From: Acanthochromis polyacanthus
Taxonomy: Eukaryota > Chordata > Actinopteri > Pomacentridae
Direction: 5' to 3'
Assembly (NCBI RefSeq): GCF_021347895.1
Contig: NC_067134.1
Coordinates: 25,134,347-25,198,346, forward strand
DNA: 64,000 bases
Shown: piece by piece, positions 50,307 to 62,098 of the stretch
How positions within the stretch are numbered: position 1 is the first letter of the stretch
Layout of the letters: every line of letters starts with the position of its first letter
Program-made: the position numbers and the translations under genes
The notes under the pieces: generated by a model
The model's database searches: none
The model's input: only the letters and a program-made list of their open reading frames with translations
Told to the model about the DNA's origin: nothing

Positions 50307-50591
50307 CTATGACCCACGTTACGCTGAAATCCACTCCGGCCACGTCACTCCCGACCCGGCTTCCTTCCCGGACGTGGAGGACGACGACGGCGACCCCAAC
50401 TACGCCCGCATCAACAACTTCCGCCAGCCGCCGTCTCCCCAGTCGTTCATCAGTCGCACGCCCTCCCCTTCGGCACCCATCGGGGGTCCTAACCCGCCTC
50501 GAGCGTCCTCCGAAGAACTGGATGGGCTCTACGCCAAGGTCAACAAGTCCAGACCCCCGCCTGCTCTGCAGAACCAAGCCCAGGCAGACAG
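50307..50591 (+). CDS. pard3b: pard3b exon encoding DPNYARINNFR and LDGLYAKVNK
   Basis: The acceptor is CCTCTCTGACAG|CTATG. C completes the Gly codon begun in the previous exon, and the exon reads YDPRYAEIHSGHVTPDPASF, PDVEDDDGDPNYARINNF, RQPPSPQSFISRTPSPSAP, SSEELDGLYAKVNKSRPPP and ALQNQAQADR. DPNYAR(I/V)N-FR and L-GLYAKVNK are shared with PARD3B; PARD3 has DALYAQVKKPR at the second site. The SPSP-rich linker looks disordered and phosphorylatable. It ends in phase 2 (AG) at CAG|GTGAGAG, so the next exon, outside the window, should continue from an Arg or Ser codon. GC content is well above the surrounding intron, as expected for coding DNA. Confidence 0.95.
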
Positions 50592-50909
50592 GTGAGAGAC
50601 TGTAGATGGGTGGATTATTTATGTTCCTCTGCTTACAAGGACTCTTCCCACTGCTTCTCTCTTGATTTAAGCTCAATGCTATTATAATACGTGTGTTTGA
50701 GATGTGCCGTGCAGCATTTGCGCCTCTCTTTCCGTGTAGATACACAAAGTTTTGTGCGTCGGTGTGCGCACACAAGGTCGCTGACCGCGGCTCGACTGGC
50801 ATGAGTGAGAGAGTGTTTCCACGTATTTACATTCATGATCTGCCAAGCCAGAAAATGCATAAAACATGAATGCATCCTTACGCTGCGGTAATACCCTCAT
50901 GCTGCATAT

Positions 50910-50910
<1 letters not shown>
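50592..50910. other. Start of the next intron
   Basis: Consensus donor GTGAGAG, then unique-looking sequence up to the CA microsatellite. Confidence 0.6.

Positions 50911-51002
<92 letters not shown>
50911..51002. repeat. (CA)n microsatellite, about 92 bp
   Basis: Uninterrupted CA dinucleotides; the H/T and V/C repeat frames across it are not genes. Confidence 0.98.
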
Positions 51003-51003
<1 letters not shown>

Positions 51004-51903
51004 CAGTGGCATGCATGATTCATGGCGCTCCTCTGTTATGTTTGCTATAGTTTTGACCTTTGTAAATGTTTAAAATCTTTAAAAAACCTAATTGGAATCA
51101 CTTCTTGGCGATAATTAAAGTTTTCCATCAGATACACAGCAGTGGAATTAATCGTTTGTAGATGTTTTAGCTCCAAAAAGTTTGTTAGGGGTCACTTTTG
51201 CTGGCAAACATAGAACATGGAGGAGGTTTTTCCTTCTTTTTAAGTTTTTGCTAGCAGTTTTGTCGGCGTTTGCGTCTCATTTTCTTCCCCACAACCCTGC
51301 CGACACTCAGAAATATATACTGGATCCAGGAGCATCAGTAAAACATCTCTGAAAGCATCCAGTTTGCTGCTCAGCCCCTTTTTTAATATAAAGTTAGCTT
51401 TTTCTCAGGCCTCCTGCTGTATGAACGATGAAATGACCTATGAAGGATTTAATCATCCCGTTTTGGAGACAAAAAGAATGATAACACGTCGTCATAAAGC
51501 CATTGTGTTTAATATTTAATGCTTTGTGCTCTCAGCTGGTTGAAGGTCGAATAACTCTCCTGTCCAGTCGGGAACATTATGTTTGCTGATAAAAACCGAC
51601 TTGCTCGCTCTGTATGAGAAGCTCAGAATCACAGTGTAACCTCAGTCACTGTTGGATTTAAACCCAGCTTGTTTTTTCCACATAACCTTCAAATTAATGT
51701 CCCAATCATAACCTAATTTCCACTAAATTCCTGACCTACAGCAATGTGCAGAGGGGACTGAGTGTTCTAAGGCACGTTCATGCTCACATGTGCTTGAACC
51801 TGACTAAAGGTTAATCTTTAATCACAGTAGCAGTCATCTCTACATCGTAATATATGTGAAACTGAAGACAAAATGCCTCTAAAAAGGCAAACAGCAGGAG
51901 TTA
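51003..51903. other. Intron sequence, nothing recognised
   Basis: No coding content or named repeat was seen. Confidence 0.55.
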
Positions 51904-52843
51904 CACTGCAAAAACTCCAAATCTTACCAAGTCTGTTTGTCTTATTTTTAGTCAAAATGTCTCATCCCACTTCATTTAAGATAAATTCACTGAATAAGGG
52001 ACATTTCAGCAGATGGAGGGACTTGTTTTAAGACAACGCTTCTTAAATATCTTGATATCTTATTTCAACCCTCCTGTCGTCCTGCGGGTCAAATTCACCT
52101 GTTTTAAAGTTTAAAAATGTGGAAAAAAAATACATATTTTCACGGTGAAAACTTCCACATTTTTAAACTTTTTGGGGAAATTTTGCAATATTTTTTGGTG
52201 GAAAAAAAAAGAAATGTTAAAAAACAAGTTTCTTTAAGAACATTCCTAAAAAATCAACCAATCAAAGTTTGCTGGATTTTGATAGATTTTTCCCCCCAAT
52301 GTTCTTAAAGAAAATATTAGAACTTTTGCTGATATATATGGAGTCACTTTAGACGTTTTTAGGATTTTTAAAATTTTTTGGAAGATTTGTATTAATTTTT
52401 TGAAAATATTTGCAATTTTTAGATTTTTTAAAATTCTTTAAATGTTTATTTCTTGTCAAATTTGGGGATTTTGGGGAAAAAAATGAAATTTTTAAGGGAA
52501 ACTTTTAAGGAATTTTCTTCCTGAAGATTTTGCAAATTTTTATAAATTTGGGGATTTTTTTTTTTTTTTTTTCCTGAATTTCTGGATTTTTTTCAGACGA
52601 GAAAAAAATATTTTCTGGTGCCATAAATGAAGACAACAGGAGAATTAAGACACCTAAGCTTGACAATCCTGGTAAATTATAGCTTAAAATAAGTTTTCCA
52701 GCTAATTTTAAGATCTCAATATTCTAAATATCAGATCTTATTTCAAAAATTCAAAAGTCATTTTTCACTTGTTCTGTTGGCAGATTTTTCACTTATTTCA
52801 AGTTCTTTGAAATAAGTTTTTTGTTCTTGCTTTTTTTCCAGTG
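51904..52843 (-). mobile_element. CACTG MITE with nested TTAA element, reverse orientation (composite copy 6)
   Basis: It starts CACTGCAAAAACTCCAAATC and ends TTTTTTTCCAGTG, with TA on both sides. The nested element occupies about 52079-52644 (CCCTCCTGTCGTCCTGCGGG to GACAACAGGAGAA, then TTAA at 52645-52648). The junction with the outer MITE (AATTAAGACACCTAAGCTTG) is the same as in copies 1 and 5 read in reverse. The hairpin arms no longer match: one arm reads CATTCCTAAAAAATC, the other GATTTTTCCCCCCAATG. Confidence 0.77.
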
Positions 52844-54410
52844 TAGGTGTCTAATGCTTTATGCTGTGAAAATGTTGCTGTATTATCATCATTATTCAAT
52901 TTTAATAATGTGTCAGTTCATTTAATTAGCTCTGGTTTCCCCTACTGTCTGCTGTTTTCCTCCTGTGAGGTTCTTCTTTTTCAGCCCAGGTTAGTAAACA
53001 TATGCTCACTTCACCCTGATTCATTTCAGAACAGCCTTCACATCGTCGTTTAGTAGAACGTTTGGGTGTCGGAGCAGCTTATTTTTCTTCCACTGAAGGG
53101 TTAATTCCTGCAGAATGTTCTCATTCCCTCCATATTACTTATATTATCGCTGCTGAAGTTTTTCTAGCTTTAACTTGCAGCTACTTTTGTATGTGAGACA
53201 GAAAAAAGGAGGAAATCTAGGGAGGATTCTAATGCAAATTTATCATTTCCCATATGAAATAACACGGGCCACATTAAAACTTCCCTCAACTTAAACTCTC
53301 TGACAGAAATTACTATTGACTTGCAAATCAAAAACTAAGCCCCAGACACCCAATCTGATCCAGAAATAATAAAAAAAGAGGATACAGAGAGAGAGAGAGA
53401 GAGGGTTGGACATGGAGAGGAGACAGATGGGAATGGAAAGAAGCGACAGACGGAGGGAGAGCGAGACAAGAGAAAGCAGGAGAAGAGTGTAGGGAAGGAG
53501 GGAAGAAAGACAGAGCCAAGACTGAGGAGGGGGGGGAATGTGTTGGGCAGAGTAAATTCAAGAGAGAAGAAGTGACAGAGGAGAGGATGCAGACAAAAGA
53601 GGAGGAGGGATAATTAGCCACAGTCTAGCAGGCTGACAGATCTGTTAGACCACTTTAGCTCTCATCCACTAGTGGTGGGTACTTCATTACCAGCCTGTTT
53701 TCTCTTTCTCCCTCACTTTCTCTCTCTCTCTCTCGCACTCGGCGTGTCACTTATCCGTTGTCCCTCCCCTGTTTTTGCTCATAATGTATATTAGATAGTC
53801 TTAAACATTAGGCTGATGGATGGGGAGCCTTCTTTGGCTTGTTAGCTCTGCATGTGAGGCTGTGTCTCTGAAGAAAGACACAAATAAGCGTCTAATAATG
53901 CTGTTGGAGGACGGTCAGACTGCGCATGTTCATCGTAATTCAGTTGGCCTCCAAAAAAGATAGATTTGTTTATGTTTGTTGTATGGTCATGTTTTCTGAG
54001 AAGCCTTCAAAATTAAGCCCCGAGCTGAAATGTATGAGATTTTCCCCTAAAATGGAAAAGCAGGAACACTGACAGACACACTCGTGCCCTCATTGGCAGC
54101 TTCCACCACCTGCGGCTTGAAGGAGGGAACTCATTCACAAAGTCTCTGCATCTGTTAAAACACATGCGGCCGGCCTTGAGGTTGGAACCTCTGTGCCTTT
54201 CATTGACAAAGACACACTTATATAAACACACACATGGTCAGAAATAGACGAACACACCGCCGCCCACATGTAATATTGCTGTGAGGAAGCCCGGCGTTGC
54301 CTAGCAACAGTTCTGTGTGTGGTCCGGTGAGTGGAGGAAAATCCTGAGGTGTCCTTTACTGTGTGTAAATCTGTAAGTTGAAGCACAAACAAGCCTCCAG
54401 TTTTAACACA
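52844..54410. other. Intron sequence with a purine tract at about 53340-53610
   Basis: GAGAGAGAGAGAGAGGG and GGAGGGAGAGCGAGACAAGA words mark 53380-53610. A C/T microsatellite-like TCTCTCTCTCTCTCTC lies near 53719. No coding content was recognised. Confidence 0.55.
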
Positions 54411-56050
54411 AAGCGGTTTCTACAAAAGCACCAAACATTTAGTCACAGATATCTGGAGCTGAGCAATAAAGTGTTTTACTTTACGATCAAAATGATAGAC
54501 AACAAACGAGACAAAGTATTACAAAGACAAGAGCAAAATGACAAAAAATGAGACAAATGACACAAAGCAAAGCAAAAAGTGACTAAAAATTTGACAAAAA
54601 AGTGACAAAGCGCGACAAAAAATGGACACACACGAGACAAAACATGACAAAAAAGAACAAAATGGCAATAAAAGATTGAGAAAAAACACAAGTGAGACAA
54701 GAAGGAAACACAAAAAACAAAAACATGAGACAAATGATGGGAGTGAGACAAAGACAAAAAAAGAAGCAAAATCTGACAAAAAGGAGACACAAAATGACAA
54801 AAAAAAATGAGACAAATGACACAAATCAAAACCACAAGTGACTAAAAATTTGACAAAAAATGATAACGCGACAAAAAATTGGACACAAATGAGACACAAA
54901 ATGACAAAAAATAGGCATGAAGCGGCAAAAAATAGACAAAAAAAGAAGTGAAACATAAAGGAAACACAAAACGACAAAAACATAAGACAATTGACAAAAG
55001 TAAAACAAAAAAGATAATAAAAACCAGACAAAATATTACAAAAATAAGACACAAAATGAAAGAAATGAGATAAACGATATGAAACAAAACAAGAAGAGGC
55101 TAAAAATTGGATGAAGAAGTTACAAAGCGACAGAAAATTGGATACAAACGAGACAAAAAATTACAAAAAAAGAGCCCAGTGGCAATAAAAAATTGACAAC
55201 AAAAACAAGTGAGACAAGAAGGAAACACAAAAAACAAAAACATGAGACAAATGATAGAAGTCAAAGACAAAAAAGAAGCAAAATCAAGACAAAATTTGAC
55301 AAAAACGAGACACAAAATGACAAAAAATGAGACAAACAATATAAAACAAAACAAAAAGAGACAAAAAAATGGACAAAGAAATTACAAGCGGAAAAAATTG
55401 GACTCAAACGAGACAAAAAAACTACCAAAAAATGGAAAAAAATGACAAAAAAACACGACAGGCAAAAAGGAAACACAAAGCGGCAATAATGAGAAACAAA
55501 ACAACAAAAATGAGACAAATGACACGAAACAAAGAGACAAAAATTTGACCAAAACGTTACAAAGCGACAAAAAATTGGACATAAACAAGACAAAAAAATG
55601 ACAAAAAGAGGAATTAAACAGCAAAAACTACACAAAAAAACACAAGGGAGACAAAAAGGAAGCAGAAAATGACAAAACTGAGACAAATGACAAAAGTCAA
55701 ACAAAAGAAGCAAAAATAAAACAAAACATTACAAAAATGAGACACAAAGTGACAAAACTGAGACAAATGACAAAAGTCAAACAAAAGAAGCAAAAATAAA
55801 ACAAAGCATGACAAAAATGAGACACAAAGTGACAAAAATGAGACAAATGACAAAAGTCAAATAAAAGAAGCAAAAATAAAACAAAAAATTACAAAAATGT
55901 GACACAAAATGACAAAACTGAGACAAATGACAAAAGTCAAACAAAAGAAGCAAAAATAAAACAAAAAATTACAAAAATGAGATATAAATTGACAAAAATG
56001 AGACAAAAGTCAAACAAAATGACAAAAAAAACACAAGCGAGACAAAAGCA
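54411..56050 (-). repeat. TTTTGTC minisatellite array H with one hAT-host flank
   Basis: The + strand start keeps the host sequence in reverse: ACATTTAGTCACAGATATCT, GGAGCTGAGCAATAAAGTG and TTTTACTTTACGATCAAAAT, equal to the distal junction of copies B and E. The array (about 54495-56045) is GACAAAAAATGAGACAAATG-like. A roughly 79-bp longer unit (ACTGAGACAAATGACAAAAG, then TCAAACAAAAGAAGCAAAAA) repeats near 55677, 55757, 55837 and 55917. Confidence 0.88.
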
Positions 56051-56640
56051 GGCTACTTTTTTATAGTTTCCAGGGGAACAGCATCTCTCTCATCTTTTAC
56101 ATCACTTGGTTTTAATGATGCTGCAGATAAAATGTGTTCATTATACTGGAAGAAGGTGTTATAGATCCTCATCAAGATGTTTCTGAAGTATAGTTAGAGG
56201 TGCGTCTGCATTGTGTTTGCTACTTCCTGTCAAAGCCCTCAACGGTGAACTTCCAGCGCTGTCTCCCTAATTTACTGTCGGACATTTTCATTAGGCCTTC
56301 AATGGCAGGTGTGCACCGTGATGAGCGTCACATTTGATTAGAGCTGCGCTACAGGCTGACCTGTGGAGAAAAAAGGTTAGCTATGCTTGTCAAATTTTAT
56401 TAGCCAGAAGGCAGTCTTTGTAGCTGGAGCAAGAAACACAGAGATGAGATGAAAGGCGAGCGAGAGAGAGAGAGGCCAAAGTGCAGAGATGTGAAGACTG
56501 AGAGGCTGTGCTGTAAAAATGCACCATTGTGCTAAAAAAAAAAAAGGGAACATGAAGGTGTAAGCTAAGTAAATGACACGAGTGAGTCTGCTCCTGGAGT
56601 TAGACCAGGATTCAAACAGTGACATGAACTTTACAAGTAA
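56051..56640. other. Unique spacer between oppositely oriented arrays H and I
   Basis: No coding content was recognised. A GAGAGAGAGAGAG run near 56464 and a run of A at 56535-56546 are the only simple features. Confidence 0.55.
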
Positions 56641-58430
56641 TTTGGAGAACATGACAAATTGTTTGGATCATAAAGTACTAGATTGTTCGTTGTTCATTTG
56701 TCATTTTCTGTCTCGTTTTTGTCATATTTTGACTTGTTTGTGTTGTTTTTTGTCTGACTTTTGATGTTTGTCTCATGTTTTTGGTCGTTTTGGGTTTCCT
56801 TTTTGTCTCTTCTGTCCAATTTTTGGTCGCTTTGTAACTTTTGTCCAGTTTTTGTGATTTTATTCCTTTTTTGTCATTTTTTTGTCTCGTTTCTGTCCAA
56901 TTTTTTGCTGCTTTGTAACTTCTTTGTCCAGTTTTTGTCATTTTATTCCTTTTTTGTCGTTTTTTGTCTCGTTTCTGTCCAATTTTTGGTCGCTTTGTAA
57001 CTTCTTTGTCCAGTTTTTGTCATTATATTCCTTTTTTTGTCGTTTTTTGTCTCGTTTCTGTCCAATTTTTGGTCGCTTTGTAACTTCTTTGTCCAGTTTT
57101 TTGTCATTATATTCCTTTTTTGTCATTTTTTGTATCGTTTCTGTCCAATTTTTGGTCGCTTTGTAACTTCTTTGTCCAGTTTTTTGTCTCTTTTTGTTTT
57201 TGTTCGTGTCATTTGTCTCATTTTTGTAATATTTTTTCTTGTTTTTGTTGTCTCATGTTTTGGTCATTTTGTTTTTCATTTTCGTCATTTTGTGTTTCCT
57301 TTTTCTTCTCTCTTGTGTTTTGTTTTTGTCATTTTGTTCCTTTTTTGTAATTTTTTTCTCGTTTTGTCTTGTTTCTGCTTCTTTTTTGTGTTTTTTTGTC
57401 CGACATTTGTCTGACATTTTTGTTATTTTGTCTTTCCTTTTTGTTTCACTTGTTTTTGTCTTAATTTTGTAATTTTGTTTTTTGCTTTATTCATTGTTTT
57501 GTGTGTTGTTTTTGTTGTTTTGTGTTTCCTTTTTGACCCTTTTGTGTTTTTTGTCTATTTTTTTGCCGTTTTGTTCATTTTTTGTCTCTTTTTGTCCAAA
57601 TCTTTGTCGTTTATCTAATGTTTTGGTCGTTTTGTTTCTGGTTTTTGTCGCTTTGTGTTTCCTTTTTGTCTCTTTTTTTGTCATTTTCTTCCTTTTTTTG
57701 GTAATGTTTTGTCTCATTTGTGTCCAATTTTTGTCGCTTTGTAACTTCTTTGTCCAAATTTTTGTCTCTTTTGTTTTGTTTTATATTGTTTGTCATATTT
57801 TTGTCATTTTGTTTCTTTTTTTAATATTTAATGTCTTGTTTTCGCTTCTTTTTTGTCTTTATTTGCCTGACTTCTGTCATTTGTCTGATGTTTTTGTCGT
57901 TTTGTGTTTCCTTTTCGTCTCACCTGTGTTTTCTTGTCAATTTTTTTGCCGTTTTGTTACTTTTTTTGTCTTGTTTGTGTCCAAATATTTGTCTCTTTCT
58001 AACTTTTTTGTCAAATTTTTAGTCTCTTTTTTGGATTTTTCCTTGTCGTTTGTCTCATTTTTGTCATATTTTGTCTGTATTTGTTGTTTTTTGTCTGATT
58101 TTTGTCGTTTGTCTCAAGTTTTGGTCGTTTTGTTTGTTTCTCGTTTTTGTCCCTTTGTGTTTCCTTTTGTCTCTTTTTTTGTCATTTTCTTCCTTTTTTT
58201 GGTAATGTTTTGTCTCGTTTGTGTCCAATTTTTTGTCGCTTTGTAACTTCTTTGTCCAATTTTTTGTCTCTTTTTGTTTTGTTTCATATCGTTTGTCTCA
58301 TTTTTGTCATTTTGAGTCTCAGTTTTATAATATTTTGTCTCGTTTTTGTTGCTTTTGGTCTGACTTTTATCATTTTGATCATGGAGTAAAATACTCCGTC
58401 ATTCAGTTCCAGATTATCCACCACAATGAC
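56640..58430 (+). repeat. TTTTGTC minisatellite array I with both internal hAT-host junctions
   Basis: Left junction: ACATGACAAATTGTTTGGAT, then CATAAAGTACTAGATTGTTC (56650-56690). Right junction: TTTTGATCATGGAGTAAAAT, then GTCATTCAGTTCCAGAT (58371-58415). The inside holds an 80-bp higher-order unit: CCAATTTTTGGTCGCTTTGT recurs at about 56816, 56979, 57061 and 57143. The hAT termini themselves are not visible. Confidence 0.9.
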
Positions 58431-59572
58431 AAAGTTCACTTTGCAGAAATATCCTCTGAAAATAGTTTTCAGTCGAGCTTTGTTGTTATTTTGCAGCTTC
58501 CAGTTTATTTTGCATCCTCTCCGTGTTGCTGCGACACAGTTTTACGTCCCTGTAGACAAAGATGTGCAAAGCAGGTGTTATATAAGGCCTCTTCCCATTG
58601 AGACAAACGCTGGAATTCACCTTTTTCTTCGCTGCAATGAGGAAAAATACATCTTCTTGTTTTCTGCTATTTGTCAGACAGGATCCGCCTGAGGAAGAGC
58701 TCAAAGGAGAAGAGTGTGTTGCTCACTTGAAAACAGCGCGTCATTATTGCAGACTGCATAATAAGCCGTTTTTAGCTGCGCTGTCTTTACAGTGTATTTT
58801 ATTGGTGCTCTATCGTAGCAATTAAAATGTTTCTCCTTTGCATTCAAGCAGCTTCCAGCGCTTCTTTTGTCCACAGTCGGTTCCACAGAGAGCAGCAGGC
58901 TTTTACTGCAGGCTAGTGTGAGATTGTGAGCTAATCAGGTTATTTTTGTTACTGCTGCGCGTTTGTCTAACGACAGAAAGCAGATCCACGGTGAGTCATG
59001 AGTCTGGGGTTTGTCAAGTTGAGTTAGACTTCCCAGTCAGGCTTTTGGTATTGATAGCTTGTGTGATATGTGCGTTCTGCTGAGATGTGATCAGTCAAAC
59101 CAGGAAGCACTTTTTCTTGTAGAGTGTTCATGTGGAGGATTTGATCTGCCCTGAAGAAAACAAGAATCGGTCGAAGTCGGAAAAAAGCAGATAATTTTGT
59201 GTGTTTAACTGTTTCTAGCTCACATGGCTGCAAACCAAGTTTCTCTTTGGAAGCAAAGGAGATGAGAAATCCCTCAATCGGAGACATGTGGAGCAGTAAT
59301 TGGACACAAAAACTGCGACCATGTTAGAAGGTTTTACTGCAGTCAACGGGAGAACCATTTAGCTTGTGAAGACTGTGTTTTTTTTTAGCTGATGGTTGAG
59401 ACAGCTTTCCTTCACCCACGGTGGCAGCAGACAACTTATTTCAGGGTCCACGTGCAGACTCTTGAACTCCATGTTCTTCATCACAGCTCGATCTGAGATG
59501 ATGCGTCTATAGAGGGATGATACTACTCCACTGTGGGTTTCTTTCCTTTGCACTATTCTGTCTCTGTTTCAT
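58431..59572. other. Intron sequence, nothing recognised
   Basis: No coding content was recognised. The opening (CCTGTAGACAAAGATGTGCA) may still be distal hAT-host sequence, like TTTGTAGACGC in copy A. Confidence 0.5.
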
Positions 59573-59576
59573 TTAA

Positions 59577-60300
59577 CCGTCCTGTTATCCTCATTTACAG
59601 GCACCGAAAAATAGTGTTTCCTTGTCTGAAAAAAAATCCAAAAATTCAGTGAAAACAATCCACAAGTTTCTGAAAATTTGCAAAACCTTCAGGAAGAAAA
59701 TTCCAATTATTCCTTCAAAGTTTCCCTTAAGAGTTTTATTTTTTTAAACATCCCCCAAATTTGGCAAGAAAAGTCAATTGTAAAATTCTTCCAATGAAGT
59801 CCTAAAAATATCTAGAGAGAGTTTATATATTAGTAAAACTTCTAATATTGTCTTTAACCATTAAAAAGCCGGGACCGAGTAAACTCGTTCCCACTTACTC
59901 GTACACACAGCCGAAACCGAACATTCTCAGCTCAACACGTGTGACTTGTTTATGATTGCTAATTAACATAAAATATGCACACACCCGTATGTTTAAGTCG
60001 ACCAATGGTAAGATAAAAACATTGGCCCCAAATTTGCTAATTTCAAATGATAAAGCTGTATGAGCCGTTACAACGAAGCCGCAATTAGCTCTTATCGGGG
60101 CCGCGAACCGGCCGAAATTCAATATGGCGAACGTCTACGACAATGCGACCTCACAAGACTTGATCGATATTTTATGGATTAGGTGGTTTTAGTATGTGTT
60201 TTAGTATATGTACTTCTCCAGAATCATGGCCTTGTTAAGGGTTAAGAACATTCACAAAAAATTCTGGTTGATTTTAGTTGATTTTTTTTGCGAAATGTCC
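59577..60300 (+). mobile_element. TTAA (piggyBac-like) MITE, right end truncated, carrying a second TTAA insertion (copy 8)
   Basis: It begins CCGTCCTGTTATCCTC after TTAA (59573-59576) and is collinear with the other copies to TCTTTAA at 59857. After the insertion it resumes at GAACATTCACAAAAAATTCT and GGTTGATTTTAGTTGATTTT, and is lost near 60297. The hairpin is degraded. Confidence 0.7.
59858..60241 (+). mobile_element. 384-bp TTAA-flanked element, second piggyBac-like family, nested
   Basis: TTAA at 59854-59857 and 60242-60245 brackets it. The termini CCATTAAAAAGCCGG and (inverse) CCCTTAACAAGGCC form a short imperfect inverted repeat. The surrounding MITE reads continuously (TCTTTAA + GAACATTCAC) when the insertion is ignored, which is direct evidence for TTAA-precise insertion. 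No protein is encoded. I do not recognise the family. Confidence 0.8.
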
Positions 60301-61825
60301 GTAGTCACCCCTCAGTGGCTACAGAACCGACTGACCTTACCGAAGCACAAAGAAGCACCAGGATGAACCGTTCCCATCAAACCAGCCGCCCTGACTGAGA
60401 GTTTAGGTTGCAGATACATGATTATGTGTGGTGATTGCTGGGGTCTTTTGGGAGAAGTCGTGGTGGCAGACCAATGAGGAGGTCTGGAGCTCCTCTTGAC
60501 CGCCAGGTGGGATCTGGAACTCCGTCTTCGGTCGGCTGGAATCGGTCCACTCTCCACAAGCCATCCAGACGCACGGCCACCAGAGGCCGGAACATGTTGC
60601 AGAACCTTCGTCGTCGGTTGCACAGTGTTTAGATCATGCTGCTCAGTGCTTCCATCACTCTGGATTCTGTGTCGTTTTTATGTCATGTTGCCGAGCAAAG
60701 GACGCTTTGAAATCTGCTTTGAGCAGCCAGCCTGTCTGAACTGGGAATCCAACTGGAATCCCGTTTCTAACCACCTCAAAATGTGATTTTTTTTTTGTGA
60801 GTTTTCTGGAGTTCAGAAATCAATCTAGTCACGGAAAAAAAACTGATTTGATCTCAACGTCTGCTGCTTCAATTTTGAACATTCTTTCTAAAAATCTTTT
60901 TTTTAAGTCCTTGAATTTCATCAAAGTGCAAAATTACTTCACTGAATCACCACATTAGTATTCAGCCCCGCTCCGATGTCAATCCTTCATTACGACTTGA
61001 AGGTAGATCTCTTGCAAATGAGTCATTCCATCTCATTTCAACAAATCTGAGGAAATTTTGTTGCATGACCTCCTCTGATCATCTCCAAACTTTTTTTTTT
61101 AACTATCCCAACATAAGAATAGATTACTTGCAAAGTTTTAACATCATATGATTGCTATTTGCTAAGTTATAAAATATTTAAATCCCTATTTTTCCACTCG
61201 GAAATTGATATTTTAGGTAGAAAGGCTTGATTTAGGAAGATAATACTGGGAACTGACTGATGATATAGACTTACAAGTGATCTGAAGGGTTCAAACACCT
61301 TAACAATAGAGCAGGAAAAAAAAATTTGGAATGAATATACCCATTTCTCTGTGGTACAGGGCAATTTAAAAATTTGGCGAAAATGGCATTTTTCAAGAAT
61401 TTAGGCATTTTTTTCACAAATTTTAATAAGTAACAAGGTTCATATGTTATAAAAATCTCAAAGTACCTTAAAAGTTCTCTCTAACCTAAAAATATCCAAG
61501 AGCTAGCTAGTCTCCTTAGACCTCAAAACGATGCCTATTTATGAAACAGACTGAAAAACACCATACATATATTGGCACAGAAACCAATGTGGGACATGGA
61601 GTAGAAACATGAAACTTTGTCTGTATAACAATAAACATCCGAATAATTGATATCTGAAGTATCAACATTGTTTCTTGAATCCTTCATGGCCAATTTAACC
61701 AAGAAATGCACTATGTTTTATAGGCGTTTTTTTAGGAATTCTAACTAATATATTGCAGTTAAAATGAGTCATATTGCCTTAGGTCCCATGTAAAACATGT
61801 AATTTGTCCCCAACTTATCACACCA
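60301..61825. other. Intron sequence; AT-rich from about 60800
   Basis: 60420-60640 is GC-richer with open frames on both strands (for example 60435-60632, RSRGGRPMRRSGAPLDR) but no recognisable domain or splice sites in a phase that fits pard3b. From 60800 onward the sequence is AT-rich with no recognised repeats. Confidence 0.5.
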
Positions 61826-62098
61826 CTATTTCTGTCCTTTGAACTGCTTGAATTTCTCTGAAATCAGGCCATCATCTGCACCAGATATGTGGTACTGTCC
61901 ACCACGGCGTGTTGAAGGAGCAGTGATTGGACAGAGGATGTGGGCTGTAGGCACCCACACTACGTCATCCTTTCTAGGCCATGTGAACTTCTTGCTGGGA
62001 CCTTTTGGGTGCATGAATTTCACTTGCAAATCTTCAAATTCAGCTGATAAGTCAAATACGATACCGAGGCTGTCCTGAGAATGCAGTCTGGGAGTGAT
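61826..62098 (-). pseudogene. C-terminal remnant of a transposon-type protein with FMHPKGP...FTWP...VWVP...ILC
   Basis: On the - strand a frame runs GITPRLHSQDSLGIVFDLSA, EFEDLQVKFMHPKGPSKKF, TWPRKDDVVWVPTAHILC, PITAPSTRRGGQYHISG and stops after FKGQK. The KF-HP-GP---F-WP---D--WVP---ILC arrangement is one I associate with C-termini of repeated, transposon-linked hypothetical proteins in fish. I cannot name the superfamily. No start codon or upstream domain is visible, so it is a fragment. Confidence 0.4.

Noticed and set aside
60312..60632. Open frames on both strands with Arg/Gly-rich content
   Set aside because: No recognisable domain, no splice sites in the phase expected for pard3b, and no similarity I can name.
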